DNA of 64,000 nucleotides from Apodemus sylvaticus (GCF_947179515.1 NC_067490.1:31470827-31534826), one strand, 5' to 3'; positions 12,446-25,084 are shown, counted from the first letter of the stretch. Notes: generated by a model from the sequence alone, not told the origin. Program-made: numbers and translations.

Positions 12446-12634
12446 ATTTGCCTGCAGTGGATAACTCAGTGTTTTTGGAATTACTTAGATTGGATAGAAA
12501 TATGCCATTATATTGCTACTTGTGTCATCCTTGGCCCTGATTATCAAGTGTATATCTGCATAGCTGTTCTCAAACATCTGCAGCGAGACATTCTCCAGCA
12601 CACCCAGACTCAAGATCTGCAAGTCTTCCTCAAA
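12446..12634 (+). CDS. Tbc1d32: Coding exon of Tbc1d32 (Bromi), penultimate
   Basis: Seen: 189 bp (63 codons, phase 0 at both ends). The acceptor is a long T-rich tract ending TTTAAG and the donor is GTAAGT, a consensus site. The translation starts ICLQWITQCFWNYLDWIEIC and ends QTQDLQVFLK. It continues the TBC C-lobe: 'W.....F..YL....' is followed by hydrophobic helices (ICHYIATCVILG, VYICIAVLKHL). The helix after FWNYL lacks the 'R.WD' motif usual in TBC proteins at this place, consistent with an atypical, possibly non-catalytic TBC fold (inference). A B1 SINE in antisense orientation ends about 60 bp upstream of the acceptor. The exon joins in frame to 26588 across a 13,953-bp intron. Confidence 0.82.
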
Positions 12635-12701
12635 GTAAGTATGGTCATGTCTAGGGGAAAAGTTGTTATAAAATAATCACTAATTTGGAACACTTCATTG
12701 T

Positions 12702-13040
12702 TGTCTTAGTCATTTTTCCATTGCCGTGATAAATCACCATTACCAAAATAATTTATAGAGGGAAGTATTTAATCTTGGGGCTCACAGTTTCATAGGGTTA
12801 GGGTCAATGACCATTGTGACAAGGAGCATGGCGGCAGGTAGGCGTGGCATTGGGGTAATAGCCGAGAGCTTATGCCTTTATCCACAAGCAGGAAGCAGAG
12901 AGAGCTAATTGGAAATGGACAATGATATAACTCCATCAACAAGGCCATATTTCCTGATCCTTCCCAAATAGTTCTACCAACCAGGTTCCAATCATGCAAA
13001 TGTGTGATCCTACAGAAGCCATTCTCAATCAAACCACCAC
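12702..13040. repeat. Rodent interspersed repeat, same family as 11,395-11,680
   Basis: Starts TCTTAGTCATTTTTCCATTG, contains AGGGAAGTATTTAATCTTGG, and ends CAATCAAACCACCAC. Fuller length than the 11.4-kb copy. Confidence 0.7.
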
Positions 13041-14400
13041 AATTGTCAAATGTTATCAGATTCTTCTCCCAAATCTACTCTGATCTGATTGTCTTTACTT
13101 TCAAGATGAGGATGGAGTTAAGTTGCCTAAACACTATACAGTTAGAGTAGAGATGGATCCAAAGCTTCAGTTAACTGAATCAACTGAAAGATATTGCTGC
13201 ATCGTGTTTGATCAATGAATGCTCAGTTTGTTAGTTCAAAACTTTTATACTTGTTAAAAAATTAATGTTTCAGAATATCTTCCCAACTTTTCCATTTTCA
13301 TATAATGTTTACATGAAATATTATCCTTTCATAGCACTCATAAGAATGCAATATTTGATAGTGTCTTTAAACAAAATAATTCTGCTTACTTCCTTAATCA
13401 TAATGTAATATATTTGAGGTTTGGAAGATAAGCAGGCATGATATAAATACATTGCTATTTGGAGTTATTGTTGGGCTTGTTAGAAATCAAACTGTTTAAT
13501 GTTAAAATCATAACTGAGTTTGGCATTTTTTTAGTGCTGTTCATACCCCATCCAATCCACAGTGACACAGCCACATTTGTTCACCAAAGAGAGAATATAT
13601 CTTTTACTAGGTGAAGGAATTTTGTTTTAGTAATTAGGTGTTATTCTTTGCTGTTAGCTGTTTGTCAGAGTTAGTTTCCATTCAGTGACATTTTTGAGAT
13701 AATACCATCAATCACATGAGACTGCCAGTCAATCATTTTTGCTTAATACATTTTGAATTCAAGACACCTTAAACTATGAATATCAATAGAATTATAATCA
13801 TATGATCTTTATTAATGAAAATGTTTGACAAAACAATGGTTGTAAGAGAAACACTAACACAGAACCACAAATAATGAGTTGTCTGAGGAGATCTAGAGAA
13901 AAGGCCTTTTAAACATGGGGGCTCTGTAGACAGTGAAGGTTCATACCTAAGTCGGGGCCATTGGTCAGCTGTATGTGGTGGCCAGGTACTAGAATTTTAG
14001 GGTATAAAGTGTGTCTATACTCTTATATCTAAATTTCCCCTAGCACATAGTTCTGTATGAGTTTATTATATAAATTGTATTGATGTCTGAGATTGTGTTT
14101 CTGTTCATCATTTCCATCATATCCTTTAGATTTAAAAGAACTGTGATGTGGTCTGTTCAATACTTTCTCAATAAATACTTGATGAAAAAAATAGAAATTT
14201 CAATTAGGTGAGCAAATTAGTTTTATTTATACTGAGCAAAAAACATTGTTAAGGTTTTGAGATATTTCCTGCTGTCACCCCTGTTAGATGAATGCCTTTA
14301 TATACCTTTCTCTAGTTAATGTTGGTGACTTCAGCAGTGTCATCTTACTCTGGATCATGTTGATGACTACAGTAATGCTAGTTTTAAGAAAATCTCAAAC

Positions 14401-14890
14401 ATTCAGTTTACCCAATAAAGATTCAGAAGCCAGATATTGAGTGACAGCTATCTCAGTGACAGCTATCTTAGAGAGGTAGAGAAAATACAACTGACCTTCC
14501 CCCTCAGCCAACATCCCAAAAAGAAGGTCTTCTCCATACTGTCTCAAAAACCCCTTACACTGAGTGTCCTTCCCTTTGAATTCCTGTGCATCTCTCTATC
14601 CATCCTCCTGTCTTCCTCGTCCTCTATCATTTTTTCCTATGTTCAGACCCAGTCAACTAGTTGCTTGCTCTGTGTCTTGACCTATGGTTGACTTTATTTA
14701 ATCCCGATTACAATAAACAGATAGTTCTTGGATTAAAGGTGTGTGCTAGATCTGAGTCACACCACAAGGATAAACAGGTTTGTCCAGAAAATAACACAGT
14801 CTTGGGGGTCTCATTGTGATCACGTATTCTGCAACACCGCACTGTCATCTTTTTCTGGTTAACATTGGTGGATTACTGCAATGCATCTTT
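14401..14890. repeat. Unclassified repeat, possibly LTR-like
   Basis: Begins near CAATAAAGATTCAGAAGCCA, carries a small internal duplication (GTGACAGCTATCT twice at about 14,441-14,470), is pyrimidine-rich in the middle and contains GATTAAAGGTGTGTGC. The family is uncertain. The 84-residue ORF inside is probably chance. Confidence 0.3.
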
Positions 14891-15193
14891 GGACAGCTGC
14901 CAAGAAAAGTTGTAATAGTTTCAAAAAAACGTGACTAGTTTAAATGTGTACCAAACTCCATTGTGTGCTTGCTACAGTGCTGTCAGTTTAACCTGAAGGG
15001 TTTAAATAGAGTGGAAAGTTTATCTTCTAATTCCTATTTAAATTACTAGAATTTGAATTGAGTTGGTTCAATCTAAGATAAGATCTGTTGAGACAAAATG
15101 AACTTTAGTATGTGTCCTAGAGCTGACCTTCCTGTTAAATCCTTTATTTGCAGTGTTTTGAGACACTGGGAAAAGCCTTTCTGGCTGTTACTG

Positions 15194-15206
15194 TGATTTT
15201 ATTCTT
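15194..15206. repeat. Left TSD of the 15-19 kb L1
   Basis: TGATTTTATTCTT; its partner at 18817-18829 differs at one base. Confidence 0.8.
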
Positions 15207-18200
15207 TTTTTTTATTCAAAATATTTTTTATTTACATTTCAAATGATTTCCCCTTTTCTGGCCCCCCCATTCCCTGAAAGTCACATAAGACCCCTTCCCT
15301 CCCCCTCTTCTTCCCCACACTCCTTCCCACTTCCCTGTTCTGGTTTTGCTCTATACTGCTACACTGAGTCTTTCCAGAACCAGGGGCCACTCCTCAGTTC
15401 TTCTTGTACCTCATTTGATGTGTGGATTATGTGTTGAGTATTCCAGTTTTCTAGGCTAATATCCACTGATTAGTGAGTGCATACCATGTTGATCTTTTGA
15501 GACTGGGTTACCTCACTTAGTATGATGTTCTCCAGCACCATCCATTTGCCTAAGAATTTCATGAATTCATTGTTTCTAATGGCTGAATAGTAGTATTCCA
15601 TTGTGTACATATACCACATTTTTTTGCATCCATTCTTCTGTTGAGGGATACCTAGGTTGTTTCCAGCTTCTGGCTATTATAAATAGGGCTGCTATGAACA
15701 TAGTGGAGCATGTATCCTTATTACATGCTGGGGAATCCTCTGGGTATATGCCCAGAAGTGGTATAGCAGGATCTTTCAGAAGTTAGGTACCCAGTTTTCT
15801 GAGGAACAGCCAGACTGATTTCTAGAGTGGTTGTACCAATTTGCAACCCCACCAGCAGTGGAGGAGTGTTCCTCTTTCTCCACATCCTCGCCAACACCTG
15901 CTGTCTTCTGAATTTTTAATCTTAGCCATTCTGACTGGTGTAAGGTGAAATCTCAGGGTTGTTTTGATTTGCATTTCCCTAATGACTAATGAAGTTGAGC
16001 ATTTTTTAAGATGCTTCTCAGCCATCCGAAGTTCTTCAGGTGAGAATTCTTCGTTTAACTCTGTACCCGATTTTTAATAGGGTTATTTGGTTTTCTGGAG
16101 TCTTAACTTCTTGAGTTCTTTATACACATTGGATATTAGCCCTCTATCTGATGTAGGGTTGGTGAAGAACTTTTCCCAATTTGTTGGTTGCCTTTTTATC
16201 CTTTTGATGGTGTCCTTTGCCTTACAGAAACTTTGTAATTTTATGAGGTCCCATTTGTCAATTTTTGATCTTAGAGCATACGCTATTGGTGATCTGTTCA
16301 GGAATTTTCCCCCTGTACCAATGTCCTCAAGGGTCTTCCCCAGTTTCTTTTCTATTAGCTTCATAGTGTCTGGCTTTATGTTTAGGTCCTTGATCCATTT
16401 GGAGTTGAGCATAGTACAAGAGATAAGGATGGGTCAATTCCCATTCTTCTGCATGCTGACCTCCAGTTGAACAAGCACCATTTGTTGAAAAGGCTATCTT
16501 TTTTTCCATTGGATGTTTTCAGCCCCTCAGTTAAGGATCAAGGGGCCATAGGTGTGTGGGTTCATTTCTGGATCTTCAATCCTGTTCCATTGATCCACCT
16601 GCCTGTCACTGTACCAATACCATGCAGTTTTTAACACTATTACTCTGTAGTATTGCTTGAGGTCAGGGATACTGATTCCCCCGGAATTTCTTTTGTTGTT
16701 GAGAATAGTTTTAGCAATCCTGGGTTTTTTGTTATTCCAGATGAATTTGAGAATTGCTCTTTCTAACTCTGTAAATAATTGAGTTGAGATTTTAATGGGT
16801 ATTGTGTTGAATCTGTATATTGCTTTTGGCAAAATGGCCATTTTAACTATATTAATCTTGCCGACCCATGAGCATTGGAGGTTTTTCCATTTTTTGAGGT
16901 CTTCTTCCATTTCCTTCTTCAGAGTCTTGAAGTTCTTGTCATACAGATCTTTCACATGTTTGGTAAGAGTTACCCCAAGGTACATTATACTGTTTGTGGC
17001 TATTGTGAAGGGTGTCATTTCCCTAATTTCTTTCTCAGCCTGCTTATCCTTTGAGTATAGTAATGCTACTGATTTGCTTGAGTTGATCTTATAACCTGCC
17101 ACTTTGCTGAAGTTGTTTATCAGCTGTAGGAGCTCTCTAGTGGAGTTTTTGGGTCACTTAGGTAGACTATCATATCATCTGCAAATAATGATAGTTTGAC
17201 TTCTTCCTTTCCAAATTGTATCCCTTTGACCTCCTTATGTTGTCTAATTGCCCAAGCTAGTACCTCAAGTACAATATTGAAAAGATAAGGAGAAAGGGGG
17301 CAGCCCTGTCTAGTCCCTGATTTTAGTGGGATTGCTTCAAGTTTCTCTCCATTTAGTTTGATACTGGCTACCGGTTTGCTGTATATTGCTTTTACTATGT
17401 TTAGGTATGGGCCTTGAATTCCTGTTTTTTCCAAGACTTTAAGCATGAAAGGATGCTGAATTTTGTCAAATGCTTTTTCAGCATCCAATGAAATGACCAT
17501 GTGGTTTTTTTCTTTGAGTTTGTTTATGTAGTGGATTGTATTGATGGATTTCCGTATATTGAACCAACCCTGCATTCCCGGGATAAAGCCTACTTGATCA
17601 TGGTGGATGATTGTTTTGATGTGTTCTTGGATTCAGTTGGCAAAAAGTTTATTGAATATTTTTGCATCGATGTTCATAAGGGAAATTGGTCTGAAGTTCT
17701 CTTTCTTTGTTGGATCTTTGTGTGGTTTTGGTATCAGTGTAATTATGGCTTCATAGAAGGAATTGGGTAGTGTTCCTTCTGTTTGTATTTTGTGAAATAG
17801 TTTGAAGAGTATTGGTGTTAGGTCTTCTTTGAAGGTCTGATAGAATTCTGCACTGAAACCATCTGGTCCTGTGCTTTTTTGGGTTGGAAGACTTTCTATG
17901 CCCCCTTCTATTTCTTTAGGGGTTATGGGACTGTTTAAATGATCTGTTTGGTCCTGATTTAATTTTGGTATTTGGTATCTGTCAAGGAAATTGTCCATTT
18001 CCTCCAGATTCTCCAGTTGTGTTAAGTATAGGCTTGTAGTAGGATCTGATAATTTTTTTGAATTTCCTCAGTTTCTGTTGTTATATCCCCCTTTTCACTT
18101 CTAATTTTGTTGATTTGGATACTTTCTCTGTGCCCTTTGGTCAGTCTGACTAAGGGTTTATCTATCTTGTTGATTTTCTCAAAGAACCAGCTCCTGGATT

Positions 18201-18816
18201 CATTGATTCTTTGTATGGTTCTCTCTGTTTCCACTTGATTGATTTCAGCCCTATGTTTGATGATTTCCTGTCTTCTACTTCTCCTGGGTGAAATGGCTTC
18301 CTTTTGTTCCAGGGCTTTCAGGTGTGTCATTAAGCTGGTAGTGTATGCTCTTTCCATTTTCTTTTTGGAGGCACTCAGGGCTATGAGTTTTCCTCTTAGC
18401 ACTGCTTTCATTGTGCCCCATAGATTTGGGTATGTTGTATCTTCATTTTCATTAAATTCTAAAAAGTCTCTGATTTCTTTCTTTATTTCTTCTTTGACCA
18501 AGGTGTAGAGTAGAGTATTGTTCAGCCTCCATGTGTATGTGGGCTTTCTGTTGTTTTTCTTGCTATTGAAGACCACTCTTACTCCATAGTGATCTGATAG
18601 GAGGCATGGGATTAGTTCAATCTTCTTATATTTGTTAAGGTCTGTCTTGTGGTCGGTTTTGGAGAAGGTACCATGAGGTGCTGAGAAAAAGGTATATTCT
18701 TTTGCTTTAGGGTCAAATGTTCTATAAATATCAATCAAATCCAATTGGTCCAAAGCTTTAATTAGTTTTACTGTGTCCCTGTTTAGTTTCTGTTTTCCTA
18801 ATCCGTCCATTGAGGA
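15207..18816 (-). mobile_element. 5'-truncated L1 (3.6 kb), antisense to Tbc1d32, with TSD
   Basis: Seen: the left edge is the reversed poly-A/3' UTR (T-run, then CATTTCAAATGATTTCCCC). The remainder is ORF2 read on minus, ending inside the endonuclease region at the residues matching MDRSGKQKLNRD of the 58-64 kb copy (here MDGLGKQKLNRD). Flanking 13-bp direct repeats, TGATTTTATTCTT (15194-15206) and TGACTTTATTCTT (18817-18829), differ at one base and mark the target-site duplication. No 5' UTR or ORF1 is present, as expected from 5' truncation during target-primed reverse transcription. Confidence 0.95.
15470..18810 (-). pseudogene. L1 ORF2 remnant (C-terminal endonuclease, RT, C-terminal region), disrupted
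   Basis: ORF2 encodes the L1 endonuclease/reverse transcriptase. On minus, separate open pieces follow family order: 18810-18022 (end of endonuclease and linker, with SDHYG), 17998-17633 (KSTGPDGFSAEFYQ, start of RT), 17575-17120 (RT core with the catalytic LFADDMIVYLSDP), 17102-16527 (thumb and C-terminal side) and 16412-16083. Breaks between them are frameshifts or stops. ORF2 would end near 15470 (ATGGTATGCACTCACTAA on minus). Dead copy. Confidence 0.93.
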
Positions 18817-18829
18817 TGACTTTATTCTT
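18817..18829. repeat. Right TSD of the 15-19 kb L1
   Basis: TGACTTTATTCTT. L1 homology with the 60-kb copy stops at 18816, exactly where this begins. Confidence 0.8.
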
Positions 18830-19249
18830 ATTGTTTAACTTTCCATGTGTGTTTCTCAAAAGCCTGCCCCCCCCACTTTCTCTTTTCTTGTAGGAAATTT
18901 TTGTGTAGTTTACTTGAATGCGTACATATGTATATATACTATTTGAACCATTAGTAGCATCTTGTTTGCAGAATATGTGGCTACATATGCAAATTTTTCA
19001 TAGTTTGCTGTATGTAGTCACATTTAGAAACATGCAGCCTAGACTTGTTGAAGGGGGGAAAGCATTTATCAACATTTCTCCATACAATGAGAAGCCAGAG
19101 CTATGATAATATTTCTTAGATTGACAATTCTATCATTTTTGTTCTTGGTTTGTCTGTCTGCTGATACTACTTCTGAGAGGGAAAAAAATTGTAGTAAACA
19201 ACTGTAAACTTTTCTTTTATAAATCATCCGTGTTTAATCTATGAAATCT

Positions 19250-19430
19250 AATAAGAAGGGAAAGAGATGGCTCAGTGTAACAGCAACTAAAAACCCAAAT
19301 TTAACCCCCAGGAACCTCTCAGGGTAGAAGGAGGGGACTGACTCCTGCAATTGCCCTCTGACCTCTGCTAAGGGATTGTTTTACACAGGCATACAGAAAG
19401 ACATGCATAGAATTAAGGAATAGAAAGATG
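19250..19430 (+). mobile_element. B3/B2-like SINE, diverged
   Basis: GGGAAAGAGATGGCTCAGTG at the left (tRNA-like A box), TCTGACCTCTGC and CACAGGCATACAGAAAGACA toward the right. Confidence 0.65.
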
Positions 19431-20045
19431 ATGGTTCATTGTGTAAAAATAACTAGAACGAGCATTTGATTAGAAAAATCCTGAGTTTCAGTTACTATGA
19501 CATAAGTAAATTACGTGTTTACTAACCCTTCAGTTATTACCAGCTGTCCCAAGAGCCTCTAAAAAAACTAGATATGTGTTTCTTATCCCAACATAAGTTT
19601 CACATATTGATTGGAAATGATAAAGTGTTGTGACCAAGCCTGTGTTGCCAGTAAAGGTCTGTGTGAGATATGTTCCATAGAGATGATATCAGCCCATTGT
19701 TATTCATTTTAGATTAGGCTCAGGGTTTTAAATCAGACCATTGAGGGTCTAGCGCCCTTGTCTTCATTTCTAACAGCCCACTGAAGAATTTTTTAGTGTT
19801 CTGAATCACTAAACTGGAAAGACAAGAAGAGATGGCTTAGATCAGTCAGTGGGGAGCACCACTAATTGAACTCCCAGTTCACTGAGGGAGTGCTGTGGTT
19901 GTATGGAGAATGCATTTTGATGGGGTTGGATAGATACTTGATTTCCCTGTTCTCATTATACCATTAAGATATCAGAGTCACTGAATGTCATAGATATGAC
20001 TTGATATAAGCCAATATCGATGTTTTGCTGTTGCTTTGACTTACC

Positions 20046-20175
20046 TTTTTATTTTATTTATTTATTTTTAAGACAGTACCATACTACTTAGCCCTGGCTG
20101 ACCTGGAACTGGCGCTATAGACTGGGCTAGCCTCGAGTGCTAAGAGATTAAAGACATGCACCACTGTGCCTGGCT
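20046..20175 (-). mobile_element. B1 SINE, antisense, old
   Basis: T-rich (TTTA)n lead, AAGACAGTACCATACTAC, TAGCCCTGGCTGACCTGGAA, GATTAAAGACATGCACCACT and GTGCCTGGC. Confidence 0.8.
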
Positions 20176-20488
20176 TGTTTTGTTTCGCACAATATCTTTA
20201 TAGACAACAGAATGTGAGCTGGATAATAGAATAGTCAAGAGTATTCTCCTCACGCTTTAGTGAGACACCTTTTGAAGCTGTGATGGAGCACTCAAGCTTA
20301 ATCCTGAGACTCGGTGTGACATATTGACTTATTTATTAATGTATTTTATTCCTTCATTATTAATTTGCCTTCAGCAGCCACTGAGAGTCTGTGACTACCA
20401 CAGCTCCAGAGAGAAAAACATTCAACAAAGTTAATGCTCTAAAATGTTCTAGCTAACTAGAAAATCCAAATCATTTTTATTTCAGAAA

Positions 20489-20548
20489 AATTTCAATAGT
20501 GGCTTTCTATGTAAGAAGAATTTCATTAGTGGACTTCTGTGTAACAGG
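20489..20548. repeat. Two-copy 30-bp imperfect tandem duplication
   Basis: 20489-20518 and 20519-20548 both read AATTTCAWTAGTGG.CTTCT.TGTAA, differing at a handful of positions. Confidence 0.85.
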
Positions 20549-21581
20549 ACTATTAAAAATCATTATATCTATCCTCATAGATTCATTGGAAGCTGTCCTT
20601 GTAGGGTCCTGTCAGGGAAGTCTGAGTGTTTCACGGCCTGGCCTATCACCTCCTCTCTCACATGCTTCTGGGCTGGCAGAGATTGTTCACATTCATCTGT
20701 CTGTGCTCACAGGGGACAAAGCTCGCCCAAATGCCAAGGCCAGGGGAAGACTGCCTTCCTCTAGAAACCAGGCTGTGAAAGTTCAGAATGCTTAATTAAA
20801 ATGCCTCCAGTGAATCCTGCATATTATAGAAAATTAATTTATAATTATGAGAAAAATCAGATTGATTTCAACCCAATCAGTAAATTGTTGAGAGGGGATT
20901 TTTGTTGACGGCTACTGCAGCTGCTGTTATCAGAAGGTAATGACAGAGTAGAAAATGGAGATTAGACAGAGAAAAACTGATTAAATGCTAAGCTTTAGAA
21001 GACAAAAGTGCACATATTATTAGCGAAGTTCATCCCAGGGAATAAATAAAACAAGCCTAGTATAGCATTAGCTGTATTTTCAGATGTTGGCTACATTGTT
21101 CTCTGTCACTTGAAAACACATTCTTTATGTCTCCCTCATCATATCAGCAAGGGCCTTTTGCCCACTGATCCATCTCCATAGCCCTCCCCCCAGGCATATA
21201 TTTTCATAATAAATATTTCAGCTGAACAAAAAGATTTCTTAAATGCTTTTATGAGATTTGGTATTATTATAAATCACTTAAGTAATCCTTGTTAAATTTT
21301 GCAGTTTTAGTAAATCAACTATCTTCCACTTAAACCCACCCTAGCCTTTTCTTCCATAAATTAATATTTTTTAAATTACTACCTACAGGTCACTATTACC
21401 TTGTAAGCACCAATAACCAAATGTTTGAGAGTGAATAGACTCAGTCATAAAATCAGAAAACCAAGGAAGGTAGCCCATCTCAGCACAATGATCTTTCCGT
21501 GCCTTGTGTCTGTGTCACAGTAAATCAAGATATCAAGCATAATGGGCATGTGGTTGCTGAAAAATAAGTCTCTGTTATCTT

Positions 21582-21726
21582 AGGAAACTATGATGTATAC
21601 AAAGGGCTTTAAAGTATAGGTATGATTTGCCTTCCTTATAGGCATATCTCTTTGGAAATTATAATATATACAAAGCACTTTTAAAAGTATAGGTATAATT
21701 TGCCTTTCCTCATAGGCATATCCCTG
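21582..21726. repeat. Two-copy ~72-bp imperfect tandem duplication
   Basis: Units 21582-21652 and 21653-21726 share ATATACAAAG, AAAGTATAGGTAT.ATTTGCC and CATAGGCATATC, with small indels. The minus ORF across them shows the repeat as 'KPFVYI' and 'KVLCIYY' motifs but is not a convincing gene. Confidence 0.85.
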
Positions 21727-22317
21727 AGGCTTTGTGAGAAAAGACCAGGAAGTCTTAGTGTCTGCAATCGGTGTTTCCCTTACATTCTTGACAAGGAGTT
21801 GAGGAGGTAAAACTGAAGTCAGTATCCATGCTGTATTCTCCTCACTTCTCCCTCTGTCTGATGTGCTCAGGGGAGGGTATCCCAGCCATTTCAAGACTGC
21901 CAGTTGACACTGTTATGGCCAACAGTAATGCTTTAAATGCTTATTGGACGTGAGGCATGGACTGAGGATTTTAGAGGTATTGTCTATTTATTCTTTAATT
22001 TATTTCACTACTTACTGGGTACCAACAATATCCCAAGCACTGTAGTAGTCACATGATAGAGTGTCCATGTTTCACATGGTTCTTAAATTCTTATGGGAAA
22101 AACAGTCAAAGTAAATAATATTACTGACACACTTCTTACTAAAGGACACTGACGTGGTGAGGGAGACATTGTTTGAGATACTCAAAAGGATCAGAAGGGC
22201 CCTGTACGTCTTAAAAGAAAAACCTTATAGAGATCTGGGCTGGGGGTAGTCTTCATAAAAGCAGAGAGAGGGAGCTGTAAAGATCAGGGGCAAGAATTAG
22301 CTAAGCTTCCTTAGAGA

Positions 22318-22505
22318 AGTGGTTCTCAACCTTCCTCACGCTGAGACCCTTTAATACAGTTCATGTGCTAACTCCAAGCCACAAAATTATTTTTGTTGCT
22401 ACTTTGTAACTAATTTTGCTACTGATGTGAATTCATAATATAGATATCTCATTTACAGGCTACCTGATCTGTGGGTCACCACCCACAGATTGAGAACCAT
22501 TGCCT
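22318..22505. mobile_element. Non-autonomous hAT-Charlie-type element (URR1-like)
   Basis: Terminal inverted repeats GTGGTTCTCAACCT (about 22319-22332) and AGATTGAGAACCAT (about 22488-22501) match at 12 of 14 positions. The interior (TGAGACCCTTTAATACAGTT, CACAAAATTATTTTTGTTGC, TGTGGGTCACCACCCACAGA) fits the rodent URR1 family. It has no coding capacity. Confidence 0.75.
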
Positions 22506-24113
22506 TAGAGGGTCAGGATAAGCATTGTGGGCAGAAAAGGTGGGCACATAAGGTGGTAAAGGAACATAGAAGGCTTTGTGCCCTTTGATAAGACTTTCAG
22601 GTTTTAGAATATATCATCCACAGAGCAATCCTAGTACTGTTTCCCATTGATACATGTGAAATTAATAATTAGAGTTAGTAAACTTGCATAAGTTCATAAT
22701 CTAAAAATTAGTGGGGAAATGCTTTGAAACTTTATTGGCTGAATCTAAAGCCTAGCTTCCTATTAAATCTAATTGCCCCTGGTATCTGTATGATTACCTT
22801 CTAAATAATATTCTAAGCTCACTGGACCCTGTAAAAAAGAACTTGGAATTAAAGTTTTATATTTTAAGGAAAGATGTTTACATCATATCAGGTAGTAACA
22901 TGCACAGAGCTGTAGGTAAGGCTGCTTATTTCTAATGCTTTGTGGTAATTCAATACCTGCAATGCAGAATTAGTGAAAACCAATAATTTAAAGCAAATTG
23001 ATTGAATAGCAGTTAGGTGTAATATGAAATATAGCATACCCTCAGTGAATATCCTAACCCAAATTTAAATTATTATAATATAACCTATTAAAGTATTTGC
23101 TTGAACAACTATTTCACTATTGTTACAAAAATGGTTTGTGTCACTATACCTGCTTCCCTGTTCATAGAACAGAATGATTCCAATGCACTTAGGTCTGCCA
23201 ATGAAACTACTAAAGGAATACTCCAAGGAAATGGTTAATTATTACTTGAACAATAGCTTAACAATCTAAATGGTCATAATCACAAGGAAGGTTACCCCAA
23301 GAAAAGCATTTGAGAATGTTTAGGATGACATGAAAAATATTCTGCTTTAAAGATAAAGTGGAAGTTTGGTACTTTAAATTTTTCTTTAGAAATAACATTG
23401 CCTGCAAAATTTTAAAAACGAGCAATACCACTTAAAACCGCATTTAAAATGTATATTTAAATCTTTCACTTATAAAATGAGACTTCAGTAACCTTGTATG
23501 CCATTATTATGAATCTATCTTCAGTATAGCTACTCTAATAATTCTTGTAACTTTAAAATTAATATTTAAAAGCAGAACCAGTTTTTGAAAATGATATATT
23601 TTAAAGCAGAAATATATTTCAGCCAAATATTAGCTGTCGTTTCCATAGGTAGTTTTATGTTTAAAGGAAAGTAGAACAATAAGTAAAAGATGTTAAGTCA
23701 TTTTGGTTCTTTTTTTGCCAGGAAAGTATTATTAGATCTATTGTTCAAGCACTGCTGAATTCCATTGTAATTTGCATTTAATGAATAATAGCTTTTATTT
23801 GACAATCATGAATACCATGGGAAGCAGGTCTCACAGCGTTGGACCTTCTCTGTGAGGAAAGATGTTACTGGAGTTGCCTTCAAACTTAGGGATATTATTC
23901 CTGTAAAAACCATCAAAGCCAAGTCACAAATAACATAAATAAAATGGGTGAATTCATAAGAGTTCTGTACCTACAACAGTAACCATTTAAGGTGAATACT
24001 AGTCTAGTATGATTGGGCTCTCGCTGATCCTTTTCTACATGTGAATAAGTACTTTTGGTAGACACAAATTTACAAAGACCTAATATTCTGCCATTAATCA
24101 AGTGAACATCTCT

Positions 24114-24257
24114 TTGTGTGTGTGTGTGTGTTTGTTTGTTTGTTTGTTTGTTGAGACAGGCACTCAATACATTGCCCAGGTGGCTTTGAATCTTCTGTCC
24201 TCTTGCTACATCTGTCAAGGAAAGGGTTACAAACATATGCTGCCATATCCAGCCAAA
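24114..24257 (-). mobile_element. B1-like SINE, antisense, with (TG)n(TTTG)n tail
   Basis: (TG)n and (TTTG)n lead into TTGAGACAGGCACTCAATAC, ATTGCCCAGGTGGCTTTGAA and CATATGCTGCCATATCCAGC. Diverged. Confidence 0.65.
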
Positions 24258-24276
24258 CATCTTCTCTTTGGTTCAG

Positions 24277-24675
24277 TGTGTGCTGGTTAGTTTTATGTCA
24301 ACCTGATACAAGCTAAAGTCACTTGAGAGGAGGGAAGTGCAATTAAGAAAATGCTTCCATGATATCGGGTTATAGGCAAGCCTTTAGGGAATCTTTTTAG
24401 TTAGGGATTGAGGGGGGAGGGCCCTGCCCCTTATGGGTGCTGTCATTCCTAGGCTCATGGTCCTGAGTTCTATAAGAAGGACGGCTGAGCAAGCAGGTAA
24501 GCAGCACCCTCCATGGCCTTTGCATCAGGCCTGCCTCTGGATTTCCACCCTGTTTGACTCCCTGTCCTGACTTTCTTTGCTGATGAGCTGTAGTTCTCTG
24601 GAATACCAAATAAACCCTTTCCAAGCTGTTTTATAGTATTGGCGTTTCATCACAGCAATATGACCCTCAGACAAG
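24277..24675. repeat. Medium-length rodent interspersed repeat, inverted relative to 10.3 kb
   Basis: Starts GTGTGCTGGTTAGTTTTATG and ends ATCACAGCAATATGACCCTC; it contains GAGGGCCCTGCCCCTTATGG and AATAAACCCTTTCCAAGCTG. It is the reverse complement of the 10,293-10,690 family. Confidence 0.75.
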
Positions 24676-25084
24676 TTGCATGTTTATCAATCTGAGAGCA
24701 TGCTTTCGACCATGGGTGTTAACAGTCTAGGTGCGGTCCTCATCTTCCTCACCTTTCTGTCTCAAGTGCATAGCCAAGAGCTTGTGTGTGCTGATAGGAT
24801 GCAGGAGTGAACGGTGGGAGAACCGAGGAAACAGTGTGCTTTACTTTCAAATTAAAAAGAGTTTAAAGGTTTTCCTCAGGGGGTGTTTGCCATAGCCTTA
24901 ACAGCGGATGTCAACTGTAAATGTTCAGTTTCTTCAGCTTCTGTCAACTTTCATTGATCAATAGTAGTTTTTTAGATTGTCTGTACCTTGTCTTCAAATT
25001 ATCTGGATTTTAAGTAACACATGGCACAATAATAAAATTTTCCCTATTTGCTTGAATTATTACAAGTTTGTATGGATGAGGTTT

